Shown: piece after piece, positions 12,980 through 25,242 of the stretch
Position numbering within the stretch: the stretch's first letter is position 1
Layout of the letters: each line of letters opens with the position of its first letter
Source of the DNA: Muricea muricata
Taxonomy: Eukaryota; Cnidaria; Anthozoa; Malacalcyonacea; Plexauridae
NCBI GenBank assembly: GCA_963855995.1
Contig: OY979717.1
Coordinates: 19,691,906-19,755,905, forward strand
Reading direction: 5' to 3'
Length of the DNA stretch: 64,000 bases
Notes under the pieces: model-generated
The model's input: only the letters and a program-made list of their open reading frames with translations
What the model was told of the DNA's origin: nothing
Database searches by the model: none
Program-made: the position numbers and the translations under genes

Positions 12980-15900
12980 TGGGTGATGTTTGGGATTAAC
13001 TGCACTCGAATCAACCAATCACAGCCCAGAAACATTTCCTTGTATATTATTATAAATTTAAAGGGATACTTCACCTTCAGTCGACTCTACTCAGAAATTG
13101 TGAAACTTATATCTTTGCAAGATTTGTACAAATTGTTAGGTTTCACAGTCAATGACTTTGAGATCGATTTTCATATATCACATCAATATTTCAAACTTTA
13201 AAAAGGTCGAATCTTCATTTCAATTGATGTTTATATTTCCAAGGCATAATCTGAAAGAGAATGCTATCTGATACGGTGTAAAATAAATGCCAAAGGTTGG
13301 GTTTGAAAATTTATTCCATTCATTCAAGAATGTGGTGTGTATGTCGACAACCGATCAAACACTCACATATATGCTCAGTATAATTACGAACTCACGGAGA
13401 ATATAAGAAACCTGCAATAACGACGGATAAAAATTTTGCGGTTAATTATAGAATTTCACTTATGCGTCTAAAAATCAATATTATATTAAGCAGTGTTAAA
13501 ATAAGTGTTAAATTTGACATGAACAAACTACTGTGAGGTATTTACAAAGTACGCACATTCATTGTCACGAAAACGTAAAGAAATAACATAAACATTTGCA
13601 CAAATCTGAAAGGAAACACTCTATGTCTTGGTAAACCTCAGCAGGTGCATTTTCCTGTTATGCAAATAACGTAACCGGATACACACAACCCGGTGTCATT
13701 TGAATGACTTGTGTGTTTGGGGGGCTAGGAATTTTGATACGAGTAGTTATCAACAACGTCAAGCAGCTGAGAGTGTGTGACATTAAACACTGGGCCGTAG
13801 TAACGTAACACTTAAACAATCATACGCACACACGGCCGTGGTTTCATCGAAGTTCACTGAACGCTGATTCAATTTTTGTCCTCGGGTATATCTATTACCT
13901 ATCTTGGATTGGTCAACACCTACATTAACAAAGCTGTGGTTGGACGCATAGCAGATAGATGAAAGAAAATTTTAGAGGTAGGAAATCGGAAAGAGTGTAA
14001 TTGATTAGCTCAAAGCTTTGTTCTCGGCTTGTTATTATTCAGCTGGCTCTCTGGGCTACTAAATGCACTGAGAATGCGGACTCATGCTGAATATTAGAAC
14101 CTTAAGAATTTTACTCAATGGCACTTAATGATGATTTTTGTTCGAGATAAAAAATTCAGGTGAAATTTATAAATCAGATCTCCAATAAAAATCCGTCAAC
14201 ATGGATGTAGTGGTAGGTGTTTAGATGAAATGATACCGCCATCGCCGGACAATATGCGTAGTAATAAATGGCTTTGTGGTTATTCCCCTGCCAACTTATA
14301 AAAGCTACGGACCAAGAATTCACTGGATCGCAAGACTCCACGTTGAGCTTGTTGTTTTAAGTACTTTTAGCATTTGATTTTTTTGTTGGTCAGCTTAAAT
14401 CTTTATAAATTGTATATAAACTTCATTCGAGTTTTTTGGTTCGTCAGGTTAGATCCTTATAAAATGTATACAAATTTTCATTCGAGACGCGCGCTCGTTG
14501 AGCACACGCATGTCACGCATGCTTGTACAAGTCTTGAGATACCGACAAATCTTTTTCAGTTTTTCTTCATTTTACAAGGTAACAAAAACTCTTATGCTAA
14601 ATTATTTTTAAGTTTAACTTTTATCCAATTGAAAGTCAAAGCCGGTACATATACCTTCTATATTTTAGCAAAGCCTATTGTTTTAATAGCACGAGTTTTG
14701 TGGTCAGAATTAGCAAACAGTAATGATTTATGTAGTTCAGCTTATTGAGTTATATGTTCTCATGTTCTGGTCTGGTTATCCATTCCATTTGAAAACTGGC
14801 AAAAGTTTCAGAAAAAGCGAAATTTATCGTATATGTCTATTCTTGTCCAATGATATTATATTTATCGCATTTACTATGACTATATTAAAGCATAATTCTA
14901 CTGCAAGCTTTATTGAATATACTATACAAGTCTTTCTTTCGACGCTACAGAAACGGCTGTTAGCATACATTAATTTTTAATATCTCATGATGTCCGATAA
15001 ATACTATCACATTAGCAAAATTGATTTTGTTTTAATTTTATTGTTGCACGTATTTAACCATAGAATATCCCAACCTCAAATGTTATATGTATATTTTTGC
15101 ATTCTTACTAGATGCGAACAAAACCAAGCTTTGGCTAATACAAATATACTTGAACAAAACATAATAAAATCAAATTATATATTGACCTCAGACGTTAAAC
15201 ATCTGCTCGATCGATCATTTATACTCTTTACTTCTGTTCAAGTGTAATTTCACTAACGAATGGCCTAGAAAATACACACAACCCACTTGTTGCTTTTAGG
15301 CGCTGCTAATACCTGTTTGCGGCTTCTTAAGGAAACCAACTAAGCCACGATATCTTCGGCATGTGCATGAGCAAAAACATGTTCAGACATAAATTGACGT
15401 ACTCTGAAATCGGAAACTGCTGTATACAGTTAATTGTGTACGACAGGACGATTCGCTTCTTTCCACATGTCTGTGTTGACAGGCCAGAACAAAACAGGTA
15501 TGTAGAGCATACAAAACACAGCCAGTATCATGCAGTATGAACCACAATATTTGCGAGAAAAAGTTTTTTCAGGCTATTGCTATCATGGATGAAACATGGG
15601 ACTGCCTTTAGTATAGATATTATGAATTTGCCATAGTCGTTGAAAGTTTTAACCTTTCGTCCAAGAATGAGAAAGATAATTAAATTGTCTGTGGCGAAAT
15701 TTTTGCCTACGGTGGCGGGTGCAGAACTACAGTATGGGATTGAGCCACGCAAAGAAATTTTTGTCGTGGCACGATCGCAGCTGAACATGATTCGTGTTAC
15801 TAGATTAGGGCGCTTAGGCTAATAGTATATCTATAAACGGCAGTTAAAAGAAAATACAATCACAGTGTATAGAATGGCCAGTAGGACCACTCAAATAAAT

Positions 15901-17527
15901 TTTGCGCGTTGTACGCGTATAATTAACAATTTAACATCATGTACTACGGTCCAGTAGTGGTACTACCACGGTCCTGTAGTGGTACTATAGCGTCCGTAAT
16001 TTAAGGGGGGGAGGGGGGGAGGAGGAGGAGGTACTAATATTCACATATTCGAGTTCACTGCAGAGCAGAACATGAATACGGCACATGAAACATCACAGCA
16101 TTCATTCACCTACTTGGTCCTCTAATCTTTACACTCACTCTTAAAAAATGCATGTGCTTATGAGGATGACAACAATTATAAAGTATAGAATGTAAATACA
16201 TACGCTATATTTAAAATAAAATCAACTTTTGTCATCCAAATTGTATTTCAGGTTGCATGAAAAATTATCTGGTTAGCATGTTGTTATTATCATGGACTAA
16301 ATAAGTGGCTTGACAAGATCAATTGCATTTAAATATTTTGAATACTTCACATCCCGCTGTGATTCAGTTCAAAGTTCAAAACAATCACGATCAAACATAG
16401 TGCTTTGTTCTAGCATTGCCAGCTTTTACACAGATCTATACCAAGTTTTTTTTACCAGATTTTTTTTACAAATCTTTTACTAACTTATATTTTTTTATGA
16501 TCGTTAAGAAATCCGACTTGTTTATAACTCAGCACCGGACATATCAAATTCATTTATCCAATTGTTCCTTGGCTAAATCAATAAAATCACAGCGGTATAA
16601 AATCTGTTAGTTTAAATACAGATCGTGTATTCATTACAATTGAATACCATTATCGTGAAAATAATCTTGCTATCACTGCTCATGGTATTTTAATGAACGA
16701 CGTGGATCTGTCTGTGCACTTCCTGCATGGCTGAAGGCTGGAAGCATTAGTAAAGCAAACAAAATCATGACATAAATGGCACATAGCTTTCATAACTTAC
16801 AAAATATTTAATCTATGTCCAAAAAATACACGAGGTTGCACGAAACAGAAAATAGACCGAAATCTACAACAATGGAATTAAAAACAGAGTATACATCTCA
16901 TCTATATATAATAATTCATTACATTGCACGTTTAATTCCTTACAGTGGCAATTATAAATGCGAGTTTTTAGTCCACTCGTTCGGTCGTTTTCAAACGTTC
17001 CCATCTGTGGCATTCAATAATACATCAAAACGGTGCAGACTATTCACTATAATGTTTCCGTGCTAATTTGAGCATACTTTGCAATTGTTTGTAAAATAGA
17101 TCAATGAGGCCAATGGTAGATCAATTAGATTGGAGGCCAATAGGGGGCATAAAACCTTTCAAAACAGTTTTGCAATATTTTAAATTCAGTATATCTAAGT
17201 GGTGTGCTAAGTCATTGTATCCTCGGTGTGTTTGGAGGAAAACTAATCCATTTAATGATCGCCGCCTTGACCGGTTGGTCACAAGAAATCAAGATATGAA
17301 ATGCTGAGATTCCAGTAAAGAAAGCCTTAAACGTTTATAATCCTGGACTGTAGTAACTGCCTGTTGTTGTAATGTTTAAAACTTAACAACTAACTAAGTG
17401 CAACAATCACATTAAAGAAAAGGGAAAAATCTATACTAGGCGTTAAGTGTTTAATGTGACCATTTACCCCTATAAAATATATGGAGTGAGAACGTTTTGA
17501 GCAAAGAATCCCACAAAGCCTTTTGTA
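12980..17527. other. no gene seen; minor repeats
   Basis: AT-rich sequence. Two diverged copies of a unit of about 53 bp lie at about 14375-14484 (each ending TTCATTCGAG). A short direct repeat around GTAGTGGTACT lies at about 15950-15985, followed by a polypurine run of G and A at 16003-16030. The long ORFs at 14374-15247 (+) are hydrophobic AT-rich translations with no recognisable family. Confidence 0.4.
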
Positions 17528-17975
17528 CAATAGGGCCATTTATACGAGCGAAAATAAGCCGCGGCTTAAATAGGCCGCGGCTTAAATAAGTCGAGAACGT
17601 CTGTATAAACGTACAATTACTTTGCGACTAAAATAAGCCGCGGCTAATTTTAGCCCAGGGTTCGGACCTCGTCTTGAATTGGCCGCGGCCAATTTTAGGC
17701 GGGAAAACCTCGTAAAAACGTTTCGTTCGCGACCAAGGCAAGTCTATTTATACGATGTTTATTAATATTATTTATTATTAGTTTAGTTTATTAATATGAT
17801 GTTCGCGACCAATGCAAGTCTGTTTATATGATGTGTTGTCCTATTTATACGAGTGTTTTGGGCTATTTTAATAAACTTACTAAAACTGTCGTATAAAAGG
17901 CTGTGTTCTCGACTTATTTAAGCCGCGGCCTATTTAAGCCGCGGCTTATTTTCGCTCGTATAAATGGCCCTATTG
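17528..17975. mobile_element. ~445-bp foldback MITE with GCCGCGGC palindromes
   Basis: Begins TAGGGCCATTTATACGAGCG and ends with its exact reverse complement. Each arm holds two CCGCGG-containing blocks (AAGCCGCGGCTTAAATA) and pairing runs for about 70 bp. CAA and TTG flank the ends; TA may be the duplicated target. There is no coding potential. Confidence 0.75.
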
Positions 17976-18100
17976 AATCCTATGAATGCATTCAATGACA
18001 TTTTTCCTATAGAGCTAAAAAGAAGTAAATTCAATTGTTGGCTAGGCTGAATACGACTAAAACTAAAAATATGATTTGAAATTATCATTCCAAATTTTTA

Positions 18101-18333
18101 TTACTCGAGCTAAAGCGAGAGTCATAAATTCACTTCGGTTTTTTTTTTCGCGCAAGACGTAGTCTCCCACGCGGCCACTCTACATTTTGACCAATCGTGG
18201 CAAGTTAGCCCGATATTGGTTCAATATATATTTTAATATGCTTATTGTAAACATAATAACTCAGCCACCTTTTAAAATATGTAAACATGGCGCATCACAT
18301 GCAGAGCGCGGCTGAGCGCTTTAGCTCGAGTAA
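18101..18333. mobile_element. 233-bp MITE with perfect 17-bp TIRs
   Basis: TTACTCGAGCTAAAGCG at 18101-18117 is matched by its exact complement at 18317-18333. The body also forms most of the first unit of the 18118-18355 tandem repeat. It is non-coding. Confidence 0.6.
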
Positions 18334-18355
18334 ACGCTTAGCAAGCGTCTTGTTC
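18118..18355 (+). repeat. unit 1 of a 238-bp tandem dimer
   Basis: Runs from AGAGTCATAAATTC to CAAGCGTCTTGTTC. Unit 2 begins directly at 18356 but its two halves are separated (18356-18442 and 21879-22028). The right half is 150 bp in both units, and the left half is 88 bp here and 87 bp in unit 2. Confidence 0.75.
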
Positions 18356-18442
18356 AGAGTCATAAATTCCCTTCGGGTTTTTTTTCGCGCAAGACTTAGT
18401 CTCCCACGCGGCCACTCTACATTTTGACCAATCGTGGCAAGT
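18356..18442 (+). repeat. left half of split tandem unit 2
   Basis: Matches 18118-18205 closely, ending at GTGGCAAGT. The sequence then departs into the 18443-21878 insertion, and the missing half resumes at 21879. Confidence 0.75.
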
Positions 18443-18636
18443 CTTTCAGGCTTAAGCTTATCTGATTGGCTGCTCTTCAGTCACATCAGTTTATCATCTC
18501 ATTCAACTTCCTGTCCTTGACCACGACGGGTCAAACAAATGGCAAGATGTATATATGCTTTCTATGCCTACTCCGGATCCAAACAAAACGGCACTACGTC
18601 TACGCTGATGCATACTCGATCCAAGCAAAATGGCTG

Positions 18637-19400
18637 TATATATATGACGTACAATATCCGCCAAAATTGTATAGTAGATTTGTACAATTGTACTTCCAAT
18701 ATACGTGTAAGTTTGCATTTCAACATTCAACATTCAATTCCTGTTCATAATCGAACATTGTAAAGTTTACGATTCTTGGATTTGTTTTCATTCTTCCAGA
18801 ATCGAACATTGTAGATCGCTCTATTCAACTTCCTACTTTTCATCATTGAACATCGTAATTTACGATTTCCAACTTCCAACCGCAATCCAATCTCGAACCG
18901 TCTGCGCGGGCTCAACCATTCACCAATTTTCACCCAGTAGGGTAGAGAGCGGTTAATCAATTCCACCCGTTATACCCCCGATAGCTGAACTTTTTGCCCT
19001 AGCAACTGAGATTATGCAAATTATGATGCGGATAATACAAATTAATTATGATAAGGATTATACAAGATGGCGGCCGATAAAATAAGCGAAGTTCGTTCGT
19101 CTCTTTTGAAGGCCGTGGAACGTCTTTGCGAGATGCATCAAACACACAAGGTATTTGTTTAAACGTTTTTAATGTGATTTCTTAGTTATTAAAGGAAATA
19201 CATGTACATATACTGATTACTATCACAATATTCCGAGCTTTCCATTTAAAATCTTTGTTCACATGATGACATTAATCGAAGTGTTAACATTTAAAAATAC
19301 ATTCTCTAGCATATTTTTACTACAATCAGATTAGATAAGCAATTATTTTTGAGGAATGGTCTCAACTAGCAACGGAACGATCGAAAACAAAATCATTTTG
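18637..19400 (+). repeat. left arm of 764-bp inverted repeat
   Basis: Reverse complement of 20567-21330 over its full length, equal in length with only scattered substitutions. An identical 73-residue ORF appears in both arms (18745-18966 - and 21001-21222 +), which I read as a by-product of arm identity rather than a gene. The arm contains a promoter-like AT-rich stretch and then the first-exon-like ORF at 19067-19150. Confidence 0.85.
19067..19150 (+). CDS. 28-codon first-exon-like ORF in left inverted arm
   Basis: Starts AAGATGGCGGCC, a good metazoan start context, and encodes MAADKISEVRSSLLKAVERL plus eight further residues ending QTHK. It finishes exactly at a phase-0 donor AAG|GTATTT. 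A matching acceptor lies at 20061-20063 (TTATTTCAG), followed by an open segment (20064-20098) encoding KQKTIDTIVDLR and then TAG. The spliced product would be about 40 residues, or longer if GGTAGT is another donor. I do not recognise the family; the peptide looks like an amphipathic helix. The same exon occurs in the right arm on the other strand. Confidence 0.4.
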
Positions 19401-20063
19401 CAAATCATCACAATAGCATGGCCATCGTAAACAAATTGAGCCAGCAATCAGCAATGCCATGCAGTTAGAGAATCAACACAATAATAGACAATAATTGTTA
19501 CTGAATTGACCCCAAAAAACATACAGGATTTTAACTTGCCTAATACATTAATCCCGGCATACTGTAATATCACACACATGCTATCCTGAAATAACATGTT
19601 AATTATGCACGTGTTTAACTAAATTTTTTTATTATTGAATGTTTCATTTGTGAAGAACCTTTTTCTATGAATGAAATAGCAGAACACCAAAGATTGGTCT
19701 ATCCTGATGATTTTTCACCTCCAGCGGTTAGCTAGCGGTAGCAGTAGTGTGTAACATCAGTCTGCTGCAACTAGCACTGCTGACTGTAATACATGTATGA
19801 AGCAAATACTTGGTAGTAAATTTTGCAGCTACAAATGTAGGATTGGAATAATTTTTGAAACCAAAATATCAAGAGAATCATTCCTGGGGGGGGGGGGGTA
19901 CAAGGGGGGAGGGCATGGCCCTTACCCAGTCACACACTTTTTACACACAATTCTGTAATTTTAAATTCACTGTAACTGAAAATCATTGCCTACTAGTTAT
20001 TGACAATTGAGACTGCAAAACATGCCAAATATGTGGGTTATAATATATATGCTCTTATTTCAG

Positions 20064-20101
20064 AAACAAAAGACTATTGATACTATTGTTGATTTGAGGT
20101 A
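20064..20101 (+). CDS. possible second exon of the 19067 ORF
   Basis: Preceded by a pyrimidine-containing acceptor CTCTTATTTCAG and in phase with the exon at 19067-19150. It encodes KQKTIDTIVDLR and then meets TAG, with a weak GTAGTA donor overlapping the stop. It lies in the spacer, so only the plus-strand copy has it in sense orientation. Confidence 0.25.
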
Positions 20102-20566
20102 GTAAAAATGTATAAACTGGGCTAAAAACATCTAATTCAGATACTCAAAATCTCAAATTGACATAGTCAGTGCATGTAATGTAGTGAAAACTGCATGAAA
20201 TGTTTTGAATTCACTGAAAAATTCAATGAAACCAAATAAACAAAATTTAAGGCCCTTTTTCAGGCAGTCACTTAATACATTGTTTCAGACTTTCAGGTAT
20301 TGAAATAGGTAGTGAAAGGGCGTATTCTTTTCAAGGCACATGTGGTATAAGTGAGGGGCCAAAATTTTGAATTTTTAAAATATAGTCAGGCTTTTATTCG
20401 AGGCTTTTAATTGAAATGTAAAGGTACGGACAACTATGTCATAAAATTAGTACTAATTAGTGATTGAAGAAGCATACGTTTTCTTGCTCATATAAAAATG
20501 TTTTCAATTTCAAGTAGAAGCTGATGTGTTTGATAGCAATCTATGCTATATGTGTCTATTGTACGA

Positions 20567-21330
20567 CAAAATGATTTTGTTTTCGATCGTTCCGTTGCTA
20601 GTTGAGACCATTCCTCAAAAATAATTGCTTATCTAATCTGATTGTAGTAAAAATATGCTAGAGAATGTATTTTTAAATGTTAACACTTCGATTAATGTCA
20701 TCATGTGAACAAAGATTTTAAATGGAAAGCTCGGAATATTGTGATAGTAATTAGTATATGTACATGTATTTTCTTTAATAACTAAGAAATCACATTAAAA
20801 ACGTTTAAACAAATACCTTGTGTGTTTGATGCATCTCGCAAAGACGTTCCACGGCCTTCAAAAGAGACGAACGAACTTCGCTTATTTTATCGGCCGCCAT
20901 CTTGTATAATCCTTATCATAATTAATTTGTATTATCCGCATCATAATTTGCATAATCTCAGTTGCTAGGGCAAAAAGTTCAGCTATCGGGGGTATAACGG
21001 GTGGAATTGATTAACCGCTCTCTACCCTACTGGGTGAAAATTGGTGAATGGTTGAGCCCGCGCAGACGGTTCGAGATTGGATTGCGGTTGGAAGTTGGAA
21101 ATCGTAAATTACGATGTTCAATGATGAAAAGTAGGAAGTTGAATAGAGCGATCTACAATGTTCGATTCTGGAAGAATGAAAACAAATCCAAGAATCGTAA
21201 ACTTTACAATGTTCGATTATGAACAGGAATTGAATGTTGAATGTTGAAATGCAAACTTACACGTATATTGGAAGTACAATTGTACAAATCTACTATACAA
21301 TTTTGGCGGATATTGTACGTCATATATATA
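20567..21330 (-). repeat. right arm of 764-bp inverted repeat
   Basis: Mirror of 18637-19400. The few differences that I see are single-base substitutions and no net indel, which implies a recent duplication, gene conversion between arms, or an assembly artefact. Confidence 0.85.
20817..20900 (-). CDS. 28-codon first-exon-like ORF in right inverted arm
   Basis: Minus-strand duplicate of 19067-19150 with the same start, reading frame and CAAG|GTATTT donor. It points inward, toward the left-arm copy. No sense-strand second exon is evident on the minus strand in the spacer. Confidence 0.35.
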
Positions 21331-21878
21331 CGCTTTCTAGGCGTACCTGATCAAAACTAAATGACCATACACATTTATCACGACTGGTCTGGCAAGTGGC
21401 AGCTGCGCTGTATTGTGATTGTAAACGTGCGTTTTAACACGCGCACTCGATCAAATATATGGGAATATTTGCTTCTACGCGTCCTTGATCCAAACAAAAT
21501 GGCTGTATATGTATACGCTTTCAAACGCCGCTCAACCTGACATACGCATACTTTAATTTGTCTACTCATCTAGTTTATACAAATATACACCATCACATGT
21601 ATCTACACTATATCAAACTTACTTCTATCGCGATCGAGTTATACGGGAGAATATGTTGCCCTAACAGTATTAATTATGTACTGAAAAAGACCTCAGTGTC
21701 GAAATCTTGATGTGAATGGGCTGAATACAATATGCTATATGATTTGATATTAAGCACAGCTGTAAATATCGACAACAGCGTGCTCGAGACCCAAGTCAGA
21801 TTCTGAGTAGCAAAATTCACGCTGACGGATTTATATATGAAATATATTGACGCTAGTTACGCCGCTAGCCAGCATAGT

Positions 21879-22028
21879 TAGCCCGATATTGGTTCAATAT
21901 ATATTTTAATATGCTTTTAGTAAAGATAATAACTCAGTCACCTTTTAATATATGTAAACATGCCGCATCACATGCAGAGCGCGGCTGAGCGCTTTAGCTC
22001 GAGTAAACGCTTAGCAAGCGTCTTGTTC
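21879..22028 (+). repeat. right half of split tandem unit 2
   Basis: Matches 18206-18355 over 150 bp (starts TAGCCCGATATTGG, ends GCGTCTTGTTC) with a few substitutions. Together with 18356-18442 it rebuilds one 238-bp unit. Confidence 0.75.
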
Positions 22029-23325
22029 TATCCTATTTTCGCTATATCACTACTTCAAGTCTTCAACACACAGGCACAGCTGCGGATGTTACTAAAAAAT
22101 AAAAAGTAGTTATTCATTCGCTTTAGCTTATTATGAATTGTTAAGTTCATTTTACAGGTGATATTTTGAAAACACGACTTTGTACGAGGTGTGAGAGAAA
22201 GATGTGAATGATAATTATAATGCAAGCTTTTTGGAAACGATTGTAAACTTTAAAAGTCCAACTCGGACAGTCCCGTATAGCCAACTCGAAAGTTGGAGGC
22301 GGGGATGGGGGGTAGGAGTTAATTTGTTTTTGTGGTCTGTGAACATGAATATATGAGTATGTCTCCCTCCCCATCAACAATCCAAGCGGTCTGGCTCTAT
22401 ATAGCCCTGCCCCCACATTTTATTTCAAAATAAATAAATCAATAAAATTCAATCAATAACTAGAGATTTGAATCGTAAAGCTCACTTAATTACTTAATAC
22501 GCTTCATTATAGGCTTTGCGGTGCCATCTTGTCAAGGGGGGACAAACAAAGTGGCGAAAATACAATGCATTCAGGATCGCCTCACCCACGCCAAAAGTGT
22601 ATAGTATGAGGGGTTGCTATTTTGATAATTTAGTATTTTCTGTGACTACATAATGAGGTCTTAGACTAAGAGATGGTATGTTGAGATATCTTCGAAAATA
22701 CAGGAGATAACTCATGGAGAGTGGTCTATCTATGGTTCCCCAATTCCCCTAACATTTGTTTAGTTGCGTAGCTCGTTTTTCTAAATTCAAACTTTTATAG
22801 CGATCTCTACTACAAATCAAGGTTATTCGCACATAAATGGACTTAATTATTGTTTTTACCTTTCGTATATATACGTATTACAGCTGCTTGTCAAATCAAC
22901 AGCTGCGGCATACAAAAACAATAGAAAGAAACATTTATTGTCAATAGCTCGCTTGCTCGTGCATGTTTTCAATGATCACGAACTTGATCATTATAGCTGC
23001 TCATTTCCTCGGAAAAACATACCATAGTTTCCTTTGTTTCATTCACTTTTACTGCAAAATGAAATATCATTCCAAAAGCTAACTTGAGATCAAAGGGGTG
23101 AGGTTGGAAAAAGATCCAGAAACGCAACTATATATTGATATATAACTATAGCAGATTAGGGGGAAGGATAGCCTAAACTAGCTAACGATAAGTTTTTTTT
23201 ATATATAGGAAAAAAATATGCCTTCTGAAACATTATAAAATTAGTCGTTTTCAGCTTGCTTATAATTTGCTGGTTTTAAGGTTAGCTTTTCGTTTGGTAT
23301 ATTGATTTGCTCTTTCTCTTTCCAG
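22029..23325. other. intergenic/intronic sequence upstream of the 23379 gene
   Basis: No ORF of note. The stretch ends with a strong pyrimidine tract and acceptor (CTCTTTCTCTTTCCAG at about 23310-23325). Part of it is therefore probably an intron in the 5' untranslated region of the next gene; the upstream exon was not located. Confidence 0.4.
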
Positions 23326-23378
23326 ATTGCTTGAACTGTTGCCCGTTTTAAGTACATCTGGTTACTACTTCGACTAAA

Positions 23379-23849
23379 ATGGCAAACATAGGAGTCACAT
23401 TTCGAGTTGAATACGGTGTCGATTTAGGTCGTACTCCTCCACCAGCTATTTCCTTAAACATCCCAGAGGCATGCACTGTTTTTAACCTCGTTCAGATTGC
23501 CCAGGAAAATAGCGAAAGGCACTCGTTCAAATACAGAACCTACCCTGATATGGGAGCAGAAATCACGACAATTGACGGAATTGAAGAAGATCCTATCAAC
23601 GGCATCTATTGGTTTTTCTACAGCCCGTGGAACAAACTGATTCCTAATGGAGTTTCAAGGCATAAACTTAAACACAATACAACAGTTGTTGCACGATACG
23701 AGCGGTGGACGCGGACCGATCACTCAAGACAGAAAGCTCCTAGAAGACAGTTCATGAACATTAAGAAGGCATCCAAATCAAACGACGTGAAAAATAATAA
23801 CGATAAGAACAATAACACGACAAAGAAGAACGGAAATGGAAGCAAGTAG
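23379..23849 (+). CDS. small transcobalamin-like/DUF4430-like domain protein
   Basis: A 156-residue uninterrupted ORF with a good start context (CTAAAATGGCA), lying 53 bp after a strong splice acceptor. Residues 5-13 form a first strand, about 33-45 a helix (CTVFNLVQIAQEN) and about 50-110 the core. The core has the pattern seen in DUF4430/transcobalamin C-terminal-like domains: an ITTIDGI strand, a G-x-YWFFY strand, a turn ending NGVS, and a final VVARYERW strand. The last 40 residues are basic and Asn/Lys-rich, probably disordered. There is no signal peptide or membrane segment, so unlike secreted cobalamin binders it should be intracellular. The function is unknown. The fold assignment is by eye; that this is a real host gene is more certain. 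Confidence 0.7.
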   Translation: MANIGVTFRVEYGVDLGRTPPPAISLNIPEACTVFNLVQIAQENSERHSFKYRTYPDMGAEITTIDGIEEDPINGIYWFFYSPWNKLIPNGVSRHKLKHNTTVVARYERWTRTDHSRQKAPRRQFMNIKKASKSNDVKNNNDKNNNTTKKNGNGSK

Positions 23850-25242
23850 TGAATCCTTCACAAAAAATATTGATTCCCGGGAAACAATGATTGAGGTTTT
23901 GGTAAATGCTTACCACCTTTGTCATTTGTACAAAGTAAATGGAATAGTTAATTAGTTTAATCATTTAAAACATTTGTAGTTAAGTTCTTTAAACTTATAT
24001 GACGATGTAGGATTATGCTGACTATGGCATCTAAATACAAGTAGAGAGTATAGATAAGATATTCAGAAAATTATATATACTTAAACCAGTTAAATTGCAT
24101 ATTTTTGAACTAATTTTCTATATTTGGCACACAGTCATAATAATTTATTAGAAGTAATCGAAGAGCTGATCACAGGTTATTGAAATGACACAGTTTTATA
24201 GTAATCAACAACGTCAACGACAAAACATTTATTTTCTACCGAAACAAAGCATATTCAAGCAATTTGAGCTCAACCGATACTGTTTTCACAGCACGCGTGA
24301 AGCGAAACCGTTTTATAATATACTTATATGTTATTTACATGCTGGAAGGTCCGTGCTGGAAAACATTTTGTCGAGTTCTTAAAAGCAGCCGAGGGCGAAA
24401 ACTGAGGGACGTTTTTGAGACCTCGACAAAATATTTTTCCAGTGCGGACCGACCTAAACGGTAAATAACGTTTTCGTTTTTTTTATTTGAGCATGCCTAG
24501 TGAAATTCTAAAAAAAAATTAGGGTCGCGGTCGGGCTTTGAGAGCAGCTAACTTTCATAACAACACAATTTTAAATCCAGAAATCATCCTTAAACGTATC
24601 GCTATAAAAAATGTTATTTGTGAACAGGAGTAAATTTCACGTTTCACTATTTACTTCAAGGTCTGCTTTTTTAATAATTTTGGTTGAGTATGATATCTGT
24701 GACTTATGTACGCCCTTGCTTGTAAAAATTGATTTGAGCTGCTGTTGGGTTTTTTGTTGTTTTAAAGTATATAAAGCTTGAAACAAAAGACGTCGTTAGA
24801 ACGGTTTTTCAGCTTTTGTACACTTTCATATTAAATTTCGCCAATTATAATAGCTCTATTTTTGGTTTGTTCTTAAAATTAACACTTGTTATTACTGTTT
24901 GTGCTCAGATACTGAAAATGATTTTGCACCGCAAAGAACATATTGTTAATAAATCTCACTTCCGTTCTGCTATCTTTAGCTAATAAGATTAATGCAGCTG
25001 TAATTTTTATGAATAAACATTGATATACTAATAAAATTTGCCAGGTTGCAAAAAAAATCCTGATATTAGCATATCCACAGTTTTAACAAAGAGGATTTCT
25101 TTCAAAGGGAACTTCCTTCACTATGGGGGGGGGGGGGGGTGTTCAATACTAAACAGTGTACACCCAAAAATGTAAATTAATTGAGTTGATGTGCACGTAT
25201 TACCGTTACCATCAATAAACGCCAGCAACCACTTTGTATTCA
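23850..25242. other. no gene seen downstream of 23379 gene
   Basis: AT-rich 3' flank with no canonical AATAAA close to the stop. There are short G runs, the longest near 25125-25139. Confidence 0.4.

Larger units (their letters stand above)
18443..21878. mobile_element. 3.4-kb insertion splitting a tandem repeat unit
   Basis: Precisely interrupts unit 2 of the 238-bp dimer: AGT precedes the insertion and AGT ends it, so a 3-bp target duplication is possible. Inside are two inverted arms of 764 bp each (18637-19400 and 20567-21330) around a 1.17-kb spacer. The outermost 190 and 550 bp do not obviously pair with each other. I recognise no transposase. It could be a non-autonomous DNA element or a captured gene fragment. 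Confidence 0.6.

Noticed and set aside
12740-13201. 153-residue ORF with YRFLHC repeats
   Set aside because: The repeats come from the 20-21-bp tandem array and the rest has no recognisable domain.
14374-15247. Three consecutive hydrophobic ORFs that could be a membrane protein
   Set aside because: Composition follows the AT-rich background, frames differ, and no start context or splice sites connect them.
18745-18966. Identical 73-residue ORFs here (-) and at 21001-21222 (+)
   Set aside because: Explained by identity of the inverted arms; no codon or domain support, and they are antisense to the exon-like ORFs.
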